Of a stretch of DNA of 64,000 nucleotides, positions 20,234-28,319 are shown in pieces. This DNA is from Clostridiaceae bacterium. GTDB taxonomy: Bacteria; Bacillota; Clostridia; Oscillospirales; Acutalibacteraceae. The notes beneath the pieces are model-generated. The model did not search any database, was not told the DNA's origin, and saw only the letters and a list, made by a program, of their open reading frames with translations. Position 1 is the first letter of the stretch, and every line of letters begins with the position of its first letter. The translations under genes and the position numbers were made by a program. The stretch lies in NCBI GenBank assembly GCA_016287385.1, contig JAEEWM010000004.1:140336-204335 (forward strand), in the 5' to 3' direction.

Positions 20234-21250
20234 GTGAAGCACGAATTGATACTCTCTTCCCCGCCGGTTTTACGCGATTTTCTCACATACAGCGAGACAA
20301 TACGCGGTAAATCGTCAAAGTCTGTTGAAGAATACTACCTTGATTTACAAACCTTCTTTCGCTATCTGCTGAAAACCCGCGGTCTGGTACCGCCCGGTAC
20401 CGAATTTGAAAAAATCAGCATCGATTGTGTAGACGGTAAACTCCTTTCCACAGTGACTATTTCCGACCTTTACGCCTTTATTGTTTACTGTAAAAACGAC
20501 CGCGGCAACAACGCGGCGACGAGAGCGCGTAAGACCTCGACGCTTCGTATATTCTTTAAGTATCTCACTTCGCAAATTCATTTGCTTGAAGTTAATCCGG
20601 CGGAGCTGCTTGAAGCACCGAAGGTCAAATCGGGTCTTCCCCGCCATTTAACGCTTGAAGATTCCCTTGAACTGCTTTCAAGCGTTGAAGGCAATAACCG
20701 TGAGCGTGATTACTGTATACTCACCCTTTTTCTTAACTGCGGAATGCGGCTTTCAGAGCTTTGCGGTCTTGATTTGACTGATATAAGACCTGACGGAACC
20801 ATGCGTCTGCTCGGAAAAGGCAATAAGGAGCGCATCGTCTATCTTAACGACGCCTGCACCGCCGCGCTCGCGAGTTATCTTGCCGTTCGCCCTAACGAGG
20901 GGGTAAACGCAAATGATAAAAACGCGCTGTTTATCAGCCGCAATAAACGAAGAATAAGCAATAAAACGGTACAGCACCTTGTAAAGAGTTATCTTGAAAA
21001 AGCGGGACTCGGCGGTCAGGGCTTTTCCACACATAAACTGCGCCATACCGCCGCGACTCTCATGTATCAGCACGGAAATGTCGATATTCGTGTGCTTAAA
21101 GACATTCTCGGTCACGCAAACCTCGGTACTACACAGATTTATACACACATTTCCGATATGCAGATAAAGCGGGCTATTGATTCAAATCCCTTGTCGGAAG
21201 TCAAGGCGAAGCCCAAACAAAAGAAAAATGAAGAAAATGAAAGCGGGTAG
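20234..21250 (+). CDS. Tyrosine recombinase, XerC/XerD type
   Basis: Xer recombinases resolve chromosome dimers at dif. The 338-residue protein has a SAM-like N-terminal core-binding domain (about 10-115) and a catalytic domain with all active residues: R172 (GMRLSEL), K195 (GKGNKER), H267 and R270 (THKLRHTAAT), H294 (LGHANLGTT) and nucleophile Y303 (IYTHIS). The start is GTG at 20234. The ATG two bases earlier is followed at once by a stop, and AAAGGAG lies upstream. The charged tail (KPKQKKNEENESG) is extra. No attachment sites or phage genes lie nearby, so a housekeeping Xer role is more likely than a mobile-element integrase. Confidence 0.9.
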   Translation: MKHELILSSPPVLRDFLTYSETIRGKSSKSVEEYYLDLQTFFRYLLKTRGLVPPGTEFEKISIDCVDGKLLSTVTISDLYAFIVYCKNDRGNNAATRARKTSTLRIFFKYLTSQIHLLEVNPAELLEAPKVKSGLPRHLTLEDSLELLSSVEGNNRERDYCILTLFLNCGMRLSELCGLDLTDIRPDGTMRLLGKGNKERIVYLNDACTAALASYLAVRPNEGVNANDKNALFISRNKRRISNKTVQHLVKSYLEKAGLGGQGFSTHKLRHTAATLMYQHGNVDIRVLKDILGHANLGTTQIYTHISDMQIKRAIDSNPLSEVKAKPKQKKNEENESG

Positions 21251-21266
21251 AATTTCTACCCGCTTT
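21241..21266 (+). terminator. Palindromic hairpin over the recombinase stop codon
   Basis: AAGCGGGTAGAA and its complement TTCTACCCGCTT flank a single base. The stop codon TAG lies inside the left arm. Only TTTAC follows, so it is a weak terminator at best. It may also serve the convergent spoVM transcript. Confidence 0.5.
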
Positions 21267-21286
21267 ACTACTGCATAAAAGCTTAT

Positions 21287-21370
21287 TTATGTAGTTTCTT
21301 TTTTTATACCGAAAATCATGCGTAAAAAACCGCTTATGAGCTTCGGACTCTTAAAAATCACAACCTTCAC
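21287..21370 (-). CDS. spoVM: SpoVM, 27-residue amphipathic spore coat anchor peptide
   Basis: SpoVM is a tiny amphipathic helix that recognises the convex forespore membrane and tethers SpoIVA to it. The translation begins MKVVIFKSPKL. It matches Bacillus SpoVM (26 residues, recalled as starting MKFYTIKLPKF) at M1, K2, K7, P9, K10, G14, R17 and G21, the residues known to matter for shape and function. It ends with a basic tail (IKKETT). The start is GTG at 21370 with GGAGGTGG 5 bases upstream, and a TGA directly before the GTG fixes the start. It is too short for ordinary gene callers. A 51-residue gene lies 14 bp upstream. Its partner SpoIVA is at 3583-5061. Confidence 0.88.
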   Translation of the reverse strand: MKVVIFKSPKLISGFLRMIFGIKKETT

Positions 21371-21384
21371 TCAACCCACCTCCG

Positions 21385-21540
21385 TCAATTCTTTGAGCAG
21401 GAAATTCCGAGAACAATTACCCAAACAGCCAGAACGGCAACAAGAAACCTCGGGGGAAAGAAACAGCTGACAAGCAGACCGGCGGAAAAAGTAACGGCAA
21501 TTATACCTTTGTTTGAACGGTTGCATTTTCGCATTTTCAT
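21385..21540 (-). CDS. 51-residue membrane peptide upstream of spoVM
   Basis: I do not recognise this family. The peptide starts MKMRKCNRSNK, a basic N-terminus, then has a hydrophobic segment (about 12-28), a Phe-Pro-Pro-Arg break at 28-31, and a second hydrophobic segment (about 32-48). This suggests a hairpin in the membrane with both ends on one side. GGAGGG lies directly before the ATG. It stops 14 bp before spoVM, so the two are almost certainly one transcript. A role in sporulation is suggested by position only. The mgtE stop lies 42 bp upstream on the same strand. Confidence 0.75.
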   Translation of the reverse strand: MKMRKCNRSNKGIIAVTFSAGLLVSCFFPPRFLVAVLAVWVIVLGISCSKN

Positions 21541-21582
21541 CCCTCCGTTATTACATAATAAGCAAAGGGAAGAAAAATGTTA

Positions 21583-22944
21583 CTAAATCCTCAGAATAAT
21601 ACGCGCCGCCGTAAAGTAGATTATAAGCGAAACGGCGTCGACAATGGTGGTAATCAGCGGACTTGCCATAACTGCCGGGTCAAAACCGATTTTTTTGGCG
21701 AGAATCGGTAAGGAACAACCGATTATTTTTGCCACTAAAATCGCACAGAAAAGCGTTACCGATACAACGCATATTTCCAATATGACCTGACCTTTATCGA
21801 AGTTATGCATCAGCAGGTTATCTACAAAGAACAGCTTAATGAAGTTGACCGAAACAAGCGTTGTCGCGCAAAAGAAGGCAACGCGTATTTCTTTCCATAA
21901 AACGCGGAGTATATCCTTAAACTCGATATCCCCCATAGAAATCGCGCGGATGACTGTGACCGAGGCCTGAGAGCCGCTGTTGCCGCCCGTATCCATGAGC
22001 ATCGGAATAAATGCGACAAGTGCGACAAGCTCACTTAACTTATCTTCAAAACCCGCGATAATGGCGCCGGTAAAGGTGGCGGAAATCATGAGAAGCATCA
22101 GCCACGGTATTCTCGCTTTGTAGGTATCAAATACGGAGGTTTTGAAATAGCTGTGCTCACTCGGTAAGATAGCCGCCATCTTTTCAATATCCTCGGTTGC
22201 CTCTTCCTGCATAACGTCGATAGCGTCGTCAACCGTAACGATACCCACAAGACGGCTTTCCTTATCTACTATCGGCAGTGCAAGAATATCGTATTTTTCG
22301 AAAAGACCGGCGACAAGCTCTTTATCGTCAAGAGTGTTTGCAAATATAATGTTTTCGTCCATTATATTGCCTATAATCTCGCTTTTTGCGTTGAGGAGCA
22401 GATCTTTAACCGAAACGATACCGAGCAGATGCCTGCCGGCGTCTGTGACATAACAGCTGTAAATCGTTTCCGAGTCAATACCTATTTTTCGTATTCTGTC
22501 AAACGCGTCTTCCACGGTCATCGACTTTTTAAGGTCAATGTACTCGGTAGTCATTATGCTGCCGGCGCTGTCGTCCGGATATGCAAGCAGTTGATTTATC
22601 ATCCGGCGGGTTTTAGAGTCGGTTTGCTGAAGTATACGCTTGGTGACGGTCGCGGGCATCTCATCGATGATATCGACGGTATCGTCCATAAAAAGCTCGT
22701 CTATAACATCGTGAAGCTCTTTATCGCTGAACGCTTCTATAAGAAGCTGCTGCATATCGCTGTCCATTTCAACGAATACTTCCGCCGCAAGCTCTTTCGG
22801 CAGTATCCTGAACATTATCGGGATGTCTTTTTCCGGAGCATCCTCAAAAATCGCCGCTATATCGGGGGGTTGCATCTCAGAAAGCAGGGTTTTAAGCACG
22901 CTGAACTTTCTTTCTTCAATAAGCTTAAGTATATTTTCATCCAT
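21583..22944 (-). CDS. mgtE: Magnesium transporter MgtE
   Basis: MgtE is a Mg2+-gated Mg2+ channel of the plasma membrane. The 453-residue protein has the N-terminal superhelical domain (about 1-125), two CBS domains (about 130-250, IMTTEYIDLKKSMTVEDAF and LPIVDKESRLVGIVTVDDA), the plug helix and five membrane helices. The selectivity-filter region PMLMDTGGNSGSQAS near residue 320 contains the conserved pore Asp. The ribosome site is GGGGAGG, 7 bases before the ATG. It has a perfect SigA promoter (23018-23046) and a terminator hairpin inside the short leader (22976-23001). No M-box is present. Confidence 0.97.
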   Translation of the reverse strand: MDENILKLIEERKFSVLKTLLSEMQPPDIAAIFEDAPEKDIPIMFRILPKELAAEVFVEMDSDMQQLLIEAFSDKELHDVIDELFMDDTVDIIDEMPATVTKRILQQTDSKTRRMINQLLAYPDDSAGSIMTTEYIDLKKSMTVEDAFDRIRKIGIDSETIYSCYVTDAGRHLLGIVSVKDLLLNAKSEIIGNIMDENIIFANTLDDKELVAGLFEKYDILALPIVDKESRLVGIVTVDDAIDVMQEEATEDIEKMAAILPSEHSYFKTSVFDTYKARIPWLMLLMISATFTGAIIAGFEDKLSELVALVAFIPMLMDTGGNSGSQASVTVIRAISMGDIEFKDILRVLWKEIRVAFFCATTLVSVNFIKLFFVDNLLMHNFDKGQVILEICVVSVTLFCAILVAKIIGCSLPILAKKIGFDPAVMASPLITTIVDAVSLIIYFTAARIILRI

Positions 22945-22975
22945 ACAAAAACCTCCCCTTCAAATATTCTAACAA

Positions 22976-23001
22976 TAAAAACCCCGTCTTTTTGACAGGG
23001 T
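22976..23001 (-). terminator. Terminator hairpin inside the mgtE leader (possible attenuator)
   Basis: On the minus strand ACCCTGTC and GACGGGGT pair around five A residues and are followed by TTTTTATTG. The hairpin lies about 10 bases after the predicted transcript start and about 32 bases before the mgtE start. It may be a constitutive stop for spoVAD transcripts or an attenuator of mgtE. Confidence 0.85.
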
Positions 23002-23017
23002 CTTAAATTGTACAATA

Positions 23018-23046
23018 ATTATACAGTTTACGTAATTATTTGTCAA
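23018..23046 (-). promoter_or_regulatory. Perfect-consensus SigA promoter for mgtE
   Basis: Minus-strand TTGACA (23041-23046), 17 bases, TATAAT (23018-23023). Both hexamers and the spacing are exact. It begins 2 bases after the spoVAD stop codon. Confidence 0.93.
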
Positions 23047-23048
23047 TG

Positions 23049-24056
23049 CTAAATTCGTATATTTACAAGATGAGTTATACCCGGAATGCTCTCGCCCTGC
23101 ATTGTTGAAGTGGGCGATAACAGCGCGCCTGTGGACATAAAAAGTATATTCTTGTATTTTCCTTTTTCGAACATGTGAAAAACGTAAGAATTAAGGACAG
23201 AAGCACTGCAACCGCACCCTGAGCCGCCCGAGTGCACGTCTTGCGACTTTAAGTTATAAATCATAAGTCCGCAGTCAATATGTTTTTCGCGTATGCGCAC
23301 GCCGTTCTGCTCGGTAAGAATATAGAGCAATTCTGAACCGACTTTTCCGAGGTCGCCGGTTATTATTGCGTCGTAGCAGTCCGGCGCGGAGCCGGTATCC
23401 TTGAAGAACGAAAGCAAAGTTGACGCCGCGCTCGGCGCCATCGCCGCGCCCATATTATTAGCGTCTTTTACGCCGAGGTCCGCGATTTTCCCGAACGCCG
23501 CACGGTCAATGTACGGTTTATTCCGGCTGATTGACAGTATCGTCGCCCCGGCGCCCGTAACAGTCCACTGCGAGCTTTGCGGACGTACCGAACCGTATTC
23601 GAGCGGAAAGCGGTATTGCCGCTCGGCTGAACAAAAGTGCGACGACGTAACCGCCGCCGCAGTATTTGCCGCCCCGCTGTCAACGCACAACGAGGCAAGT
23701 ATGAGACCGAGAGTCATGGTTGAACAGGCGCCGTATATGCCTGCAAATGGTATATTCATGGCGCGAAGCCCGAAGGAAGAACCGACGCACTGATTAAGCA
23801 GATCGCCGGCAAAGATAACGTCAATGTCGTTTTCGCTCATCGAGCATTTGCGCAGAGCGGTTTCAACCGCTATTTTTTGCATGCGGCTTTCCGCTTTTTC
23901 AAAAGATTTCTCGCCGAAACGGCTATCAAAGTCGTGAGTATCGAACTCGCCCGAAAGCGGTCCCTCAAATTCTTTTTTGCCGACCACCGAACCGTAGCCG
24001 ATAACTGACGGCTTATTTGAAAAAACAAGTGTTGTTTTACCGATGCGCGTTGCCAT
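23049..24056 (-). CDS. spoVAD: Stage V sporulation protein AD (dipicolinate uptake)
   Basis: SpoVAD binds dipicolinic acid and works with the SpoVA channel to load it into the forespore. The 335-residue protein has the thiolase-like fold seen in SpoVAD. It starts IGKTTLVFSNKPSVIG and has the pseudo-active site GACSTMTLGLILAS near residue 125 and the closing segment GSGCGCSASVLNSYV. Length and ends are normal. GAGGTG precedes the ATG. In most spore formers this gene sits between spoVAC and spoVAE. Here neither neighbour is present: tyrS is upstream and mgtE downstream. Confidence 0.97.
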   Translation of the reverse strand: MATRIGKTTLVFSNKPSVIGYGSVVGKKEFEGPLSGEFDTHDFDSRFGEKSFEKAESRMQKIAVETALRKCSMSENDIDVIFAGDLLNQCVGSSFGLRAMNIPFAGIYGACSTMTLGLILASLCVDSGAANTAAAVTSSHFCSAERQYRFPLEYGSVRPQSSQWTVTGAGATILSISRNKPYIDRAAFGKIADLGVKDANNMGAAMAPSAASTLLSFFKDTGSAPDCYDAIITGDLGKVGSELLYILTEQNGVRIREKHIDCGLMIYNLKSQDVHSGGSGCGCSASVLNSYVFHMFEKGKYKNILFMSTGALLSPTSTMQGESIPGITHLVNIRI

Positions 24057-24119
24057 AAAGACACCTCTTAATCTGATTTGTCTTTAATATTTCCGTGCGC
24101 ATGTGATTTTATACCGTTA

Positions 24120-25343
24120 TCAGCTTAAAATAAACTTCATAATACACTTCTTGCCTTTTTTAACTACCGCACCGCCGGATAACCGCTCAGTTGTAAAAGC
24201 ATACGCGGTGTCGGTGATTTTTTCATCGTCCACAGTGACGCCGCCCTGCTCTACGGTGCGGCGTGCCTCACCGTTGGACGCCGCCATTCCGGCTTTTACC
24301 ATTGCGCGGAGCAGTCCAACTTTTCCGTCGGTAAAATCATCGGGGGTAAACTGAACGGTAGGCATATCGGCATGACTGCCGTCGCCCCCGAAAACGGTAT
24401 GCGAAGCGTCGCGTGCCTTAACCGCCTCTTCTTCGCCGTGAACAAGCTTTGTAAGCTCAAAAGCGAGGATCTCCTTTGCTTCATTCAGGCGACTGCCCTC
24501 CCAGGCGTCCATTTTGTCTATTTCTTCAAGCGGGAGGAACGTAAGCATTCTGATACATTTAAGCACGTCGGCGTCGCCAACGTTGCGCCAATACTGAAAA
24601 AATTCATAAGGTGAGGTTTTATCCGGATCAAGCCATACGGCGCCGGAAGCGGACTTGCCCATTTTTTTGCCTTCGCTGTTAAGCAGAAGCGTGATAGTCA
24701 TGGCGTGGGCGTCTTTGCCGAGCTTTTTGCGAATAAGCTCGGTACCGCCGAGCATATTTGACCACTGGTCGTCGCCGCCGAACTGCATATTACAGCCGTA
24801 TTCCTTAAAAAGATGATAGAAGTCGTAGCTTTGCATTATCATATAATTAAACTCGAGGAAGCTGAGCCCGCGCTCCATACGCTGTTCATAACAGCGGGCG
24901 CGAAGCATGTTGTTTACAGAGAAGCAGGCGCCGACCTCGCGCAGAAGCTCAATATAATTAAGCTTAAGGAGCCAATCGGCGTTGTTTACCATAATCGCCT
25001 TATCGTCGCCGAATTCGATAAAACGCTCCATCTGCTTTTTGAAACAATCGCAGTTATGTTTAATGATTTCGGGAGTCATCATCGAGCGCATATCGGTTCT
25101 GCCGGACGGGTCGCCGATATAACCGGTGCCGCCGCCGATAAGAACGACCGGGCGGTTACCCGCCATTTGCAAACGCTTCATGAGGCAAAGCGCCATGAAG
25201 TGACCGACGTGTAAACTGTCAGCCGTCGGGTCAAAGCCGATATAAAAGGTGGCTTTGCCGTTATTTATAAGATTTTTGATTTCCTGTTCGTCGGTCACCT
25301 GGGCAATCAGACCGCGAGCAACAAGTTCTTCATAAATTTGCAT
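24120..25343 (-). CDS. tyrS: Tyrosyl-tRNA synthetase
   Basis: This class I enzyme charges tRNA-Tyr. The 407-residue protein has the HIGH-like motif HVGH in ADSLHVGHFMAL, the tyrosine-binding segment FLEFNYMIMQSYDFYHL with QFGGDDQWSN, and KMGKS in SEGKKMGKSASGAVW. A C-terminal S4-type domain follows (LRAMVKAGMAASNGEARRTVEQGGV). The ATG at 25343 has AAGGAA upstream and follows the recN stop by one base, so it is part of the nusB operon. No T-box lies before it, unlike many Firmicute tyrS genes. Confidence 0.97.
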   Translation of the reverse strand: MQIYEELVARGLIAQVTDEQEIKNLINNGKATFYIGFDPTADSLHVGHFMALCLMKRLQMAGNRPVVLIGGGTGYIGDPSGRTDMRSMMTPEIIKHNCDCFKKQMERFIEFGDDKAIMVNNADWLLKLNYIELLREVGACFSVNNMLRARCYEQRMERGLSFLEFNYMIMQSYDFYHLFKEYGCNMQFGGDDQWSNMLGGTELIRKKLGKDAHAMTITLLLNSEGKKMGKSASGAVWLDPDKTSPYEFFQYWRNVGDADVLKCIRMLTFLPLEEIDKMDAWEGSRLNEAKEILAFELTKLVHGEEEAVKARDASHTVFGGDGSHADMPTVQFTPDDFTDGKVGLLRAMVKAGMAASNGEARRTVEQGGVTVDDEKITDTAYAFTTERLSGGAVVKKGKKCIMKFILS

Positions 25344-25344
25344 T

Positions 25345-27003
25345 CTAAAAATTCCTTTCAAGCAATTCTTTTGCCGAATTGTATATGTTTTCACTCATAT
25401 TTGAGCCTGCCATAATCCGGGCGATTTCTCTGATTCGCCCGTCGCCGGCAAGCGTTTTTACGGAAGTATAGGTGCGGTTGTCCTCAACCGATTTTTCAAT
25501 GAGAAGATGGTTTTGCGCAAAAGCCGCAATTTGAGCCAGATGCGTAACGCAAACCGTCTGCCGGTCACTTGATACCTGTTTAAGCTGATGACCGACCTTC
25601 TGCGCCGCACGTCCGCTGATACCGGAATCTATTTCGTCGAATATCAGTGTATCAACGTCGTCTTTGTCTGCAAGCACGCTCTTGATCGCGAGCATTACGC
25701 GTGAAAGCTCGCCGCCGGAAGCAATTTTGCAAAGCGGTTTAATTGCCTCGCCGGCGTTCGTACCTATCATGAATTCAATTCTGTCACAGCCGCAGCGCGT
25801 ATATCTTCCCTGCTCTATCAATACTCTGAAAGTTACATCAGGCATATCAAGAAATGTCAGTATCCCGGTTACGTTTTCCTCGAAAATCTTTGCCGCGTCA
25901 ACGCGTGAAGCTGAAAGATTCTTCCCGAGAGCCACCAGTCTCTCGGTTGAATCGTCAAGTTCCTTTGAAAGTTCATTTATCCGCCTATCAGAGAGTTCTA
26001 TATCATTTAAGCGCTCCGTAGCCGAAGCGAGGTACTCAACAGCTTTTTCCTCGGTTCCGCCGTACTTGATTGTGATTTTATAAATTGTATCGAGTCTGGC
26101 GCGCAGTGATTCGGCGTCAATGCTTAAACTTTCATCGTTATTTATCAGGCGGCGTATCTGCCCGGTTACCTCGTCAAGACCCGAAAGGATTTCACTAAAC
26201 TTTTGCGTAACCGACTCAAAATTTTCACCTTTACAGTTTGAAATCTCTTTTTGGGCGTTTCGTATCGTTGAAAATGCGCCGTCACTGTCCTCGTCACCGT
26301 TAAGGTATGAATACGCGGCGTTTAAGGCGGCACGGGTCTTTTCTGCGCTTTCGGCAATTTCAAGCTTTGATTTAAGCGCGTCGGCCTCGCCGGGTTTAAC
26401 AGCAGCGTCTGTCAGTTCCTTTATCTGGTATTTGAGCAGTTCGATATTGCGCCTCTTCTGCTCCTCGTCGGTTTCATAGGAGGATAGTTCTCTGCGAACG
26501 GTATTCAGATGGTGAAATTCGTCGTAATACTCGCGTAAAATATCAGAATTATCGGCAAGACGGTCAATATAAACGTAATGAGTATCCGGGTTTAATAAGC
26601 TCTGGTTATCATGCTGACCGTGTATGTTTATAAGATGGCGGCCTATCGTTTTGAGTATGCCGGCGGTCGCGGGAACGCCGTTAATTTTAATAGTACCGCC
26701 CGCGTGGGTGAGCGTTCGCATTATAAGCAGATTACCGTCGCCGTCAAGTCTGTAGCCTGCTTCGTTCAGGGCATTTTCTGCATACTCTGAAAGGTCGCAG
26801 AATATCGCGGAAACAGAAGCGCTTTGCGCGCCGGAGCGTATAAGCTCCTTCGAGGTACGCTCGCCGAGCACCGCGTTTATCGCGTCAATAACTATCGACT
26901 TTCCCGCGCCCGTTTCACCCGTGAGCACGTTAAAGCCGTCGGAAAACACAATATCAGTTTGCTCGATAACAGCAATATTCTCGATATGCAACGATTTAAG
27001 CAT
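25345..27003 (-). CDS. recN: DNA repair protein RecN
   Basis: RecN is an SMC-like ATPase acting early in double-strand break repair. The 552-residue protein has an N-terminal Walker A (LTGETGAGKSIVID, about 27-40), a long central coiled coil (about 150-360, rich in Glu, Leu and Lys), and the C-terminal ABC signature (KIASGGELSRVMLAIK) with Walker B (TLIFDEIDSGISG). AAGGGA precedes the ATG. It lies 12 bp after argR and 1 bp before tyrS, the classic argR-recN pairing of Firmicutes. Confidence 0.97.
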   Translation of the reverse strand: MLKSLHIENIAVIEQTDIVFSDGFNVLTGETGAGKSIVIDAINAVLGERTSKELIRSGAQSASVSAIFCDLSEYAENALNEAGYRLDGDGNLLIMRTLTHAGGTIKINGVPATAGILKTIGRHLINIHGQHDNQSLLNPDTHYVYIDRLADNSDILREYYDEFHHLNTVRRELSSYETDEEQKRRNIELLKYQIKELTDAAVKPGEADALKSKLEIAESAEKTRAALNAAYSYLNGDEDSDGAFSTIRNAQKEISNCKGENFESVTQKFSEILSGLDEVTGQIRRLINNDESLSIDAESLRARLDTIYKITIKYGGTEEKAVEYLASATERLNDIELSDRRINELSKELDDSTERLVALGKNLSASRVDAAKIFEENVTGILTFLDMPDVTFRVLIEQGRYTRCGCDRIEFMIGTNAGEAIKPLCKIASGGELSRVMLAIKSVLADKDDVDTLIFDEIDSGISGRAAQKVGHQLKQVSSDRQTVCVTHLAQIAAFAQNHLLIEKSVEDNRTYTSVKTLAGDGRIREIARIMAGSNMSENIYNSAKELLERNF

Positions 27004-27015
27004 ACAGTTTGTCCC

Positions 27016-27468
27016 TTAAAAGAAAGATTTTAATTCCTCGGTAAGCTTTTCGGCGTCCTGCGCACTGCGTGCGATAATAAAAATGGTATCGTCGCCGGCG
27101 ATAGTACCGAGCATCCTGCCGTCAAATACCGCGTCAACCGCGACGCATACACTTGACGCCATACCGTTATAGCACTTAATCACTATGTCGTTAAGAGCAC
27201 AGTCAACGCTGATGACGGATTTTGAAAAAATATCGCGGTAATGTGAAATATCATGCGCCGAATCAGCCGCTTTTGCGCCGCTGATATATCTGTAATTGCC
27301 GTTCGCATCATGTCCTTTAATCAGGCGAAGACGCTTTATATCACGCGAAATAGTAGACTGAGTTACATTATATCCCTCGCTTAAAAGCGCGGCCTGAAGG
27401 TCATCCTGTGTAAGTATTACGCGCTCATTGATTATTTGAAGTATTTTTTCCAAACGGTTTCCTTTCAC
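27016..27468 (-). CDS. argR: Arginine repressor ArgR
   Basis: ArgR is a hexameric repressor that binds ARG boxes with arginine as co-repressor. The 150-residue protein has an N-terminal winged helix (LTQDDLQAALLSEGYNVTQSTISRDIKRLRLIK) and a C-terminal hexamerisation and arginine-binding domain with the GTIAGDDTIFI motif. I start at GTG 27468 because GGAGGTG lies 7 bases upstream. The reading from 27489 starts with a weaker TTG. The gene overlaps the end of nadK by 44 bases, so the repressor start lies inside the upstream gene. A likely target is the argGH promoter at 45.6 kb. Confidence 0.95.
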   Translation of the reverse strand: MKGNRLEKILQIINERVILTQDDLQAALLSEGYNVTQSTISRDIKRLRLIKGHDANGNYRYISGAKAADSAHDISHYRDIFSKSVISVDCALNDIVIKCYNGMASSVCVAVDAVFDGRMLGTIAGDDTIFIIARSAQDAEKLTEELKSFF

Positions 27469-28315
27469 GAATAACACCTCCCTGATCAAAGAATTTTACT
27501 GCAAGAGTTTTATAAAACGACCGTTCGTTCAGTCTTACAAGTTTCACTACGCGCGAGGACTTTTTGATTATGACCTCGGTGCCCGGCTTGATGCCTGCCG
27601 TACGTCTTCCGTCGACGGTCAGGAAAATATCAATTTTTTTGCGGGAATTTGCGCGAAAAATGATTTCGTTGTCGCCGCTGAGTATTATCGGCTTTGAAGC
27701 CAGAGCAAAAGAACAAATAGGGGTTATGCAAACGCAATCCATACCCGGGTCGATTATAGGACCGCCCGCGGACATTGAATATGCCGTGGAGCCGGTGGGT
27801 GTGGCAACAACAAGTCCGTCGGCGCGATAGTTGATATTATCGCCGCCTACGCTCGCGGTAATATCGATAATGCGTGATATAAAGCCGCCTGTTATAACCG
27901 CGTCATTAAGCGCGTAATAAACGCCGGTTGTTTTGCCGTCGTCCTTAACTTCGATTTCAAGCATCATGCGGTTTTCGATTTTGTAATCACCGGTCGCAAG
28001 ATTTTTAAGCATTTCATACTCGTCCTGCTCGATATTCGCAAGATAACCGATTCTGCCGGCGTTTATGCCGAGAATCGGTTTGCCGCATTCCGCGGCGACT
28101 TTGGCGTAGCGGATAATTGTGCCGTCACCGCCTATGGTAATTATAATATCGGCACTGTCAAAAATCTTATCATTCGCCACAGGAGTATATCCGGCACAGC
28201 AGATGTTGTCGGGTAAAAGCGGCTCAATGCCGCAGTTTCTTAAAAAAACGCCGAGCTTTTCAACAAGCTCTTTTGAGCCGCGTTTATCAAGATTCGGTAA
28301 AATCGCAACTTTCAT
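27425..28315 (-). CDS. nadK: NAD kinase
   Basis: NadK phosphorylates NAD+ to NADP+ in the cytoplasm. The 296-residue protein carries the catalytic GGDGT motif (TIGGDGTIIRYAK, about residue 60), the NE/D motif (ALNDAVITG), and the glycine-rich substrate loop GLVVATPTGSTAYSMSAGGPI. AAAGGTG precedes the ATG. It follows tlyA by 4 bp, and its last 44 bases overlap argR. The extended tail (GGVIRERKPFGKNTSNNQ) is encoded by this overlap and probably has no catalytic role. Confidence 0.96.
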   Translation of the reverse strand: MKVAILPNLDKRGSKELVEKLGVFLRNCGIEPLLPDNICCAGYTPVANDKIFDSADIIITIGGDGTIIRYAKVAAECGKPILGINAGRIGYLANIEQDEYEMLKNLATGDYKIENRMMLEIEVKDDGKTTGVYYALNDAVITGGFISRIIDITASVGGDNINYRADGLVVATPTGSTAYSMSAGGPIIDPGMDCVCITPICSFALASKPIILSGDNEIIFRANSRKKIDIFLTVDGRRTAGIKPGTEVIIKKSSRVVKLVRLNERSFYKTLAVKFFDQGGVIRERKPFGKNTSNNQ

Positions 28316-28319
28316 ATAA

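Noticed and set aside
20234..21250. Tyrosine recombinase as integrase of a mobile element
   Set aside because: No att repeats, tRNA target, excisionase or phage genes nearby; neighbours are housekeeping and sporulation genes.
22945..23048. M-box magnesium riboswitch before mgtE
   Set aside because: The leader is only about 65 bases and lacks the M-box helices; only a promoter and a terminator are present.
24057..25343. T-box before tyrS
   Set aside because: tyrS starts one base after recN, leaving no room for a leader.
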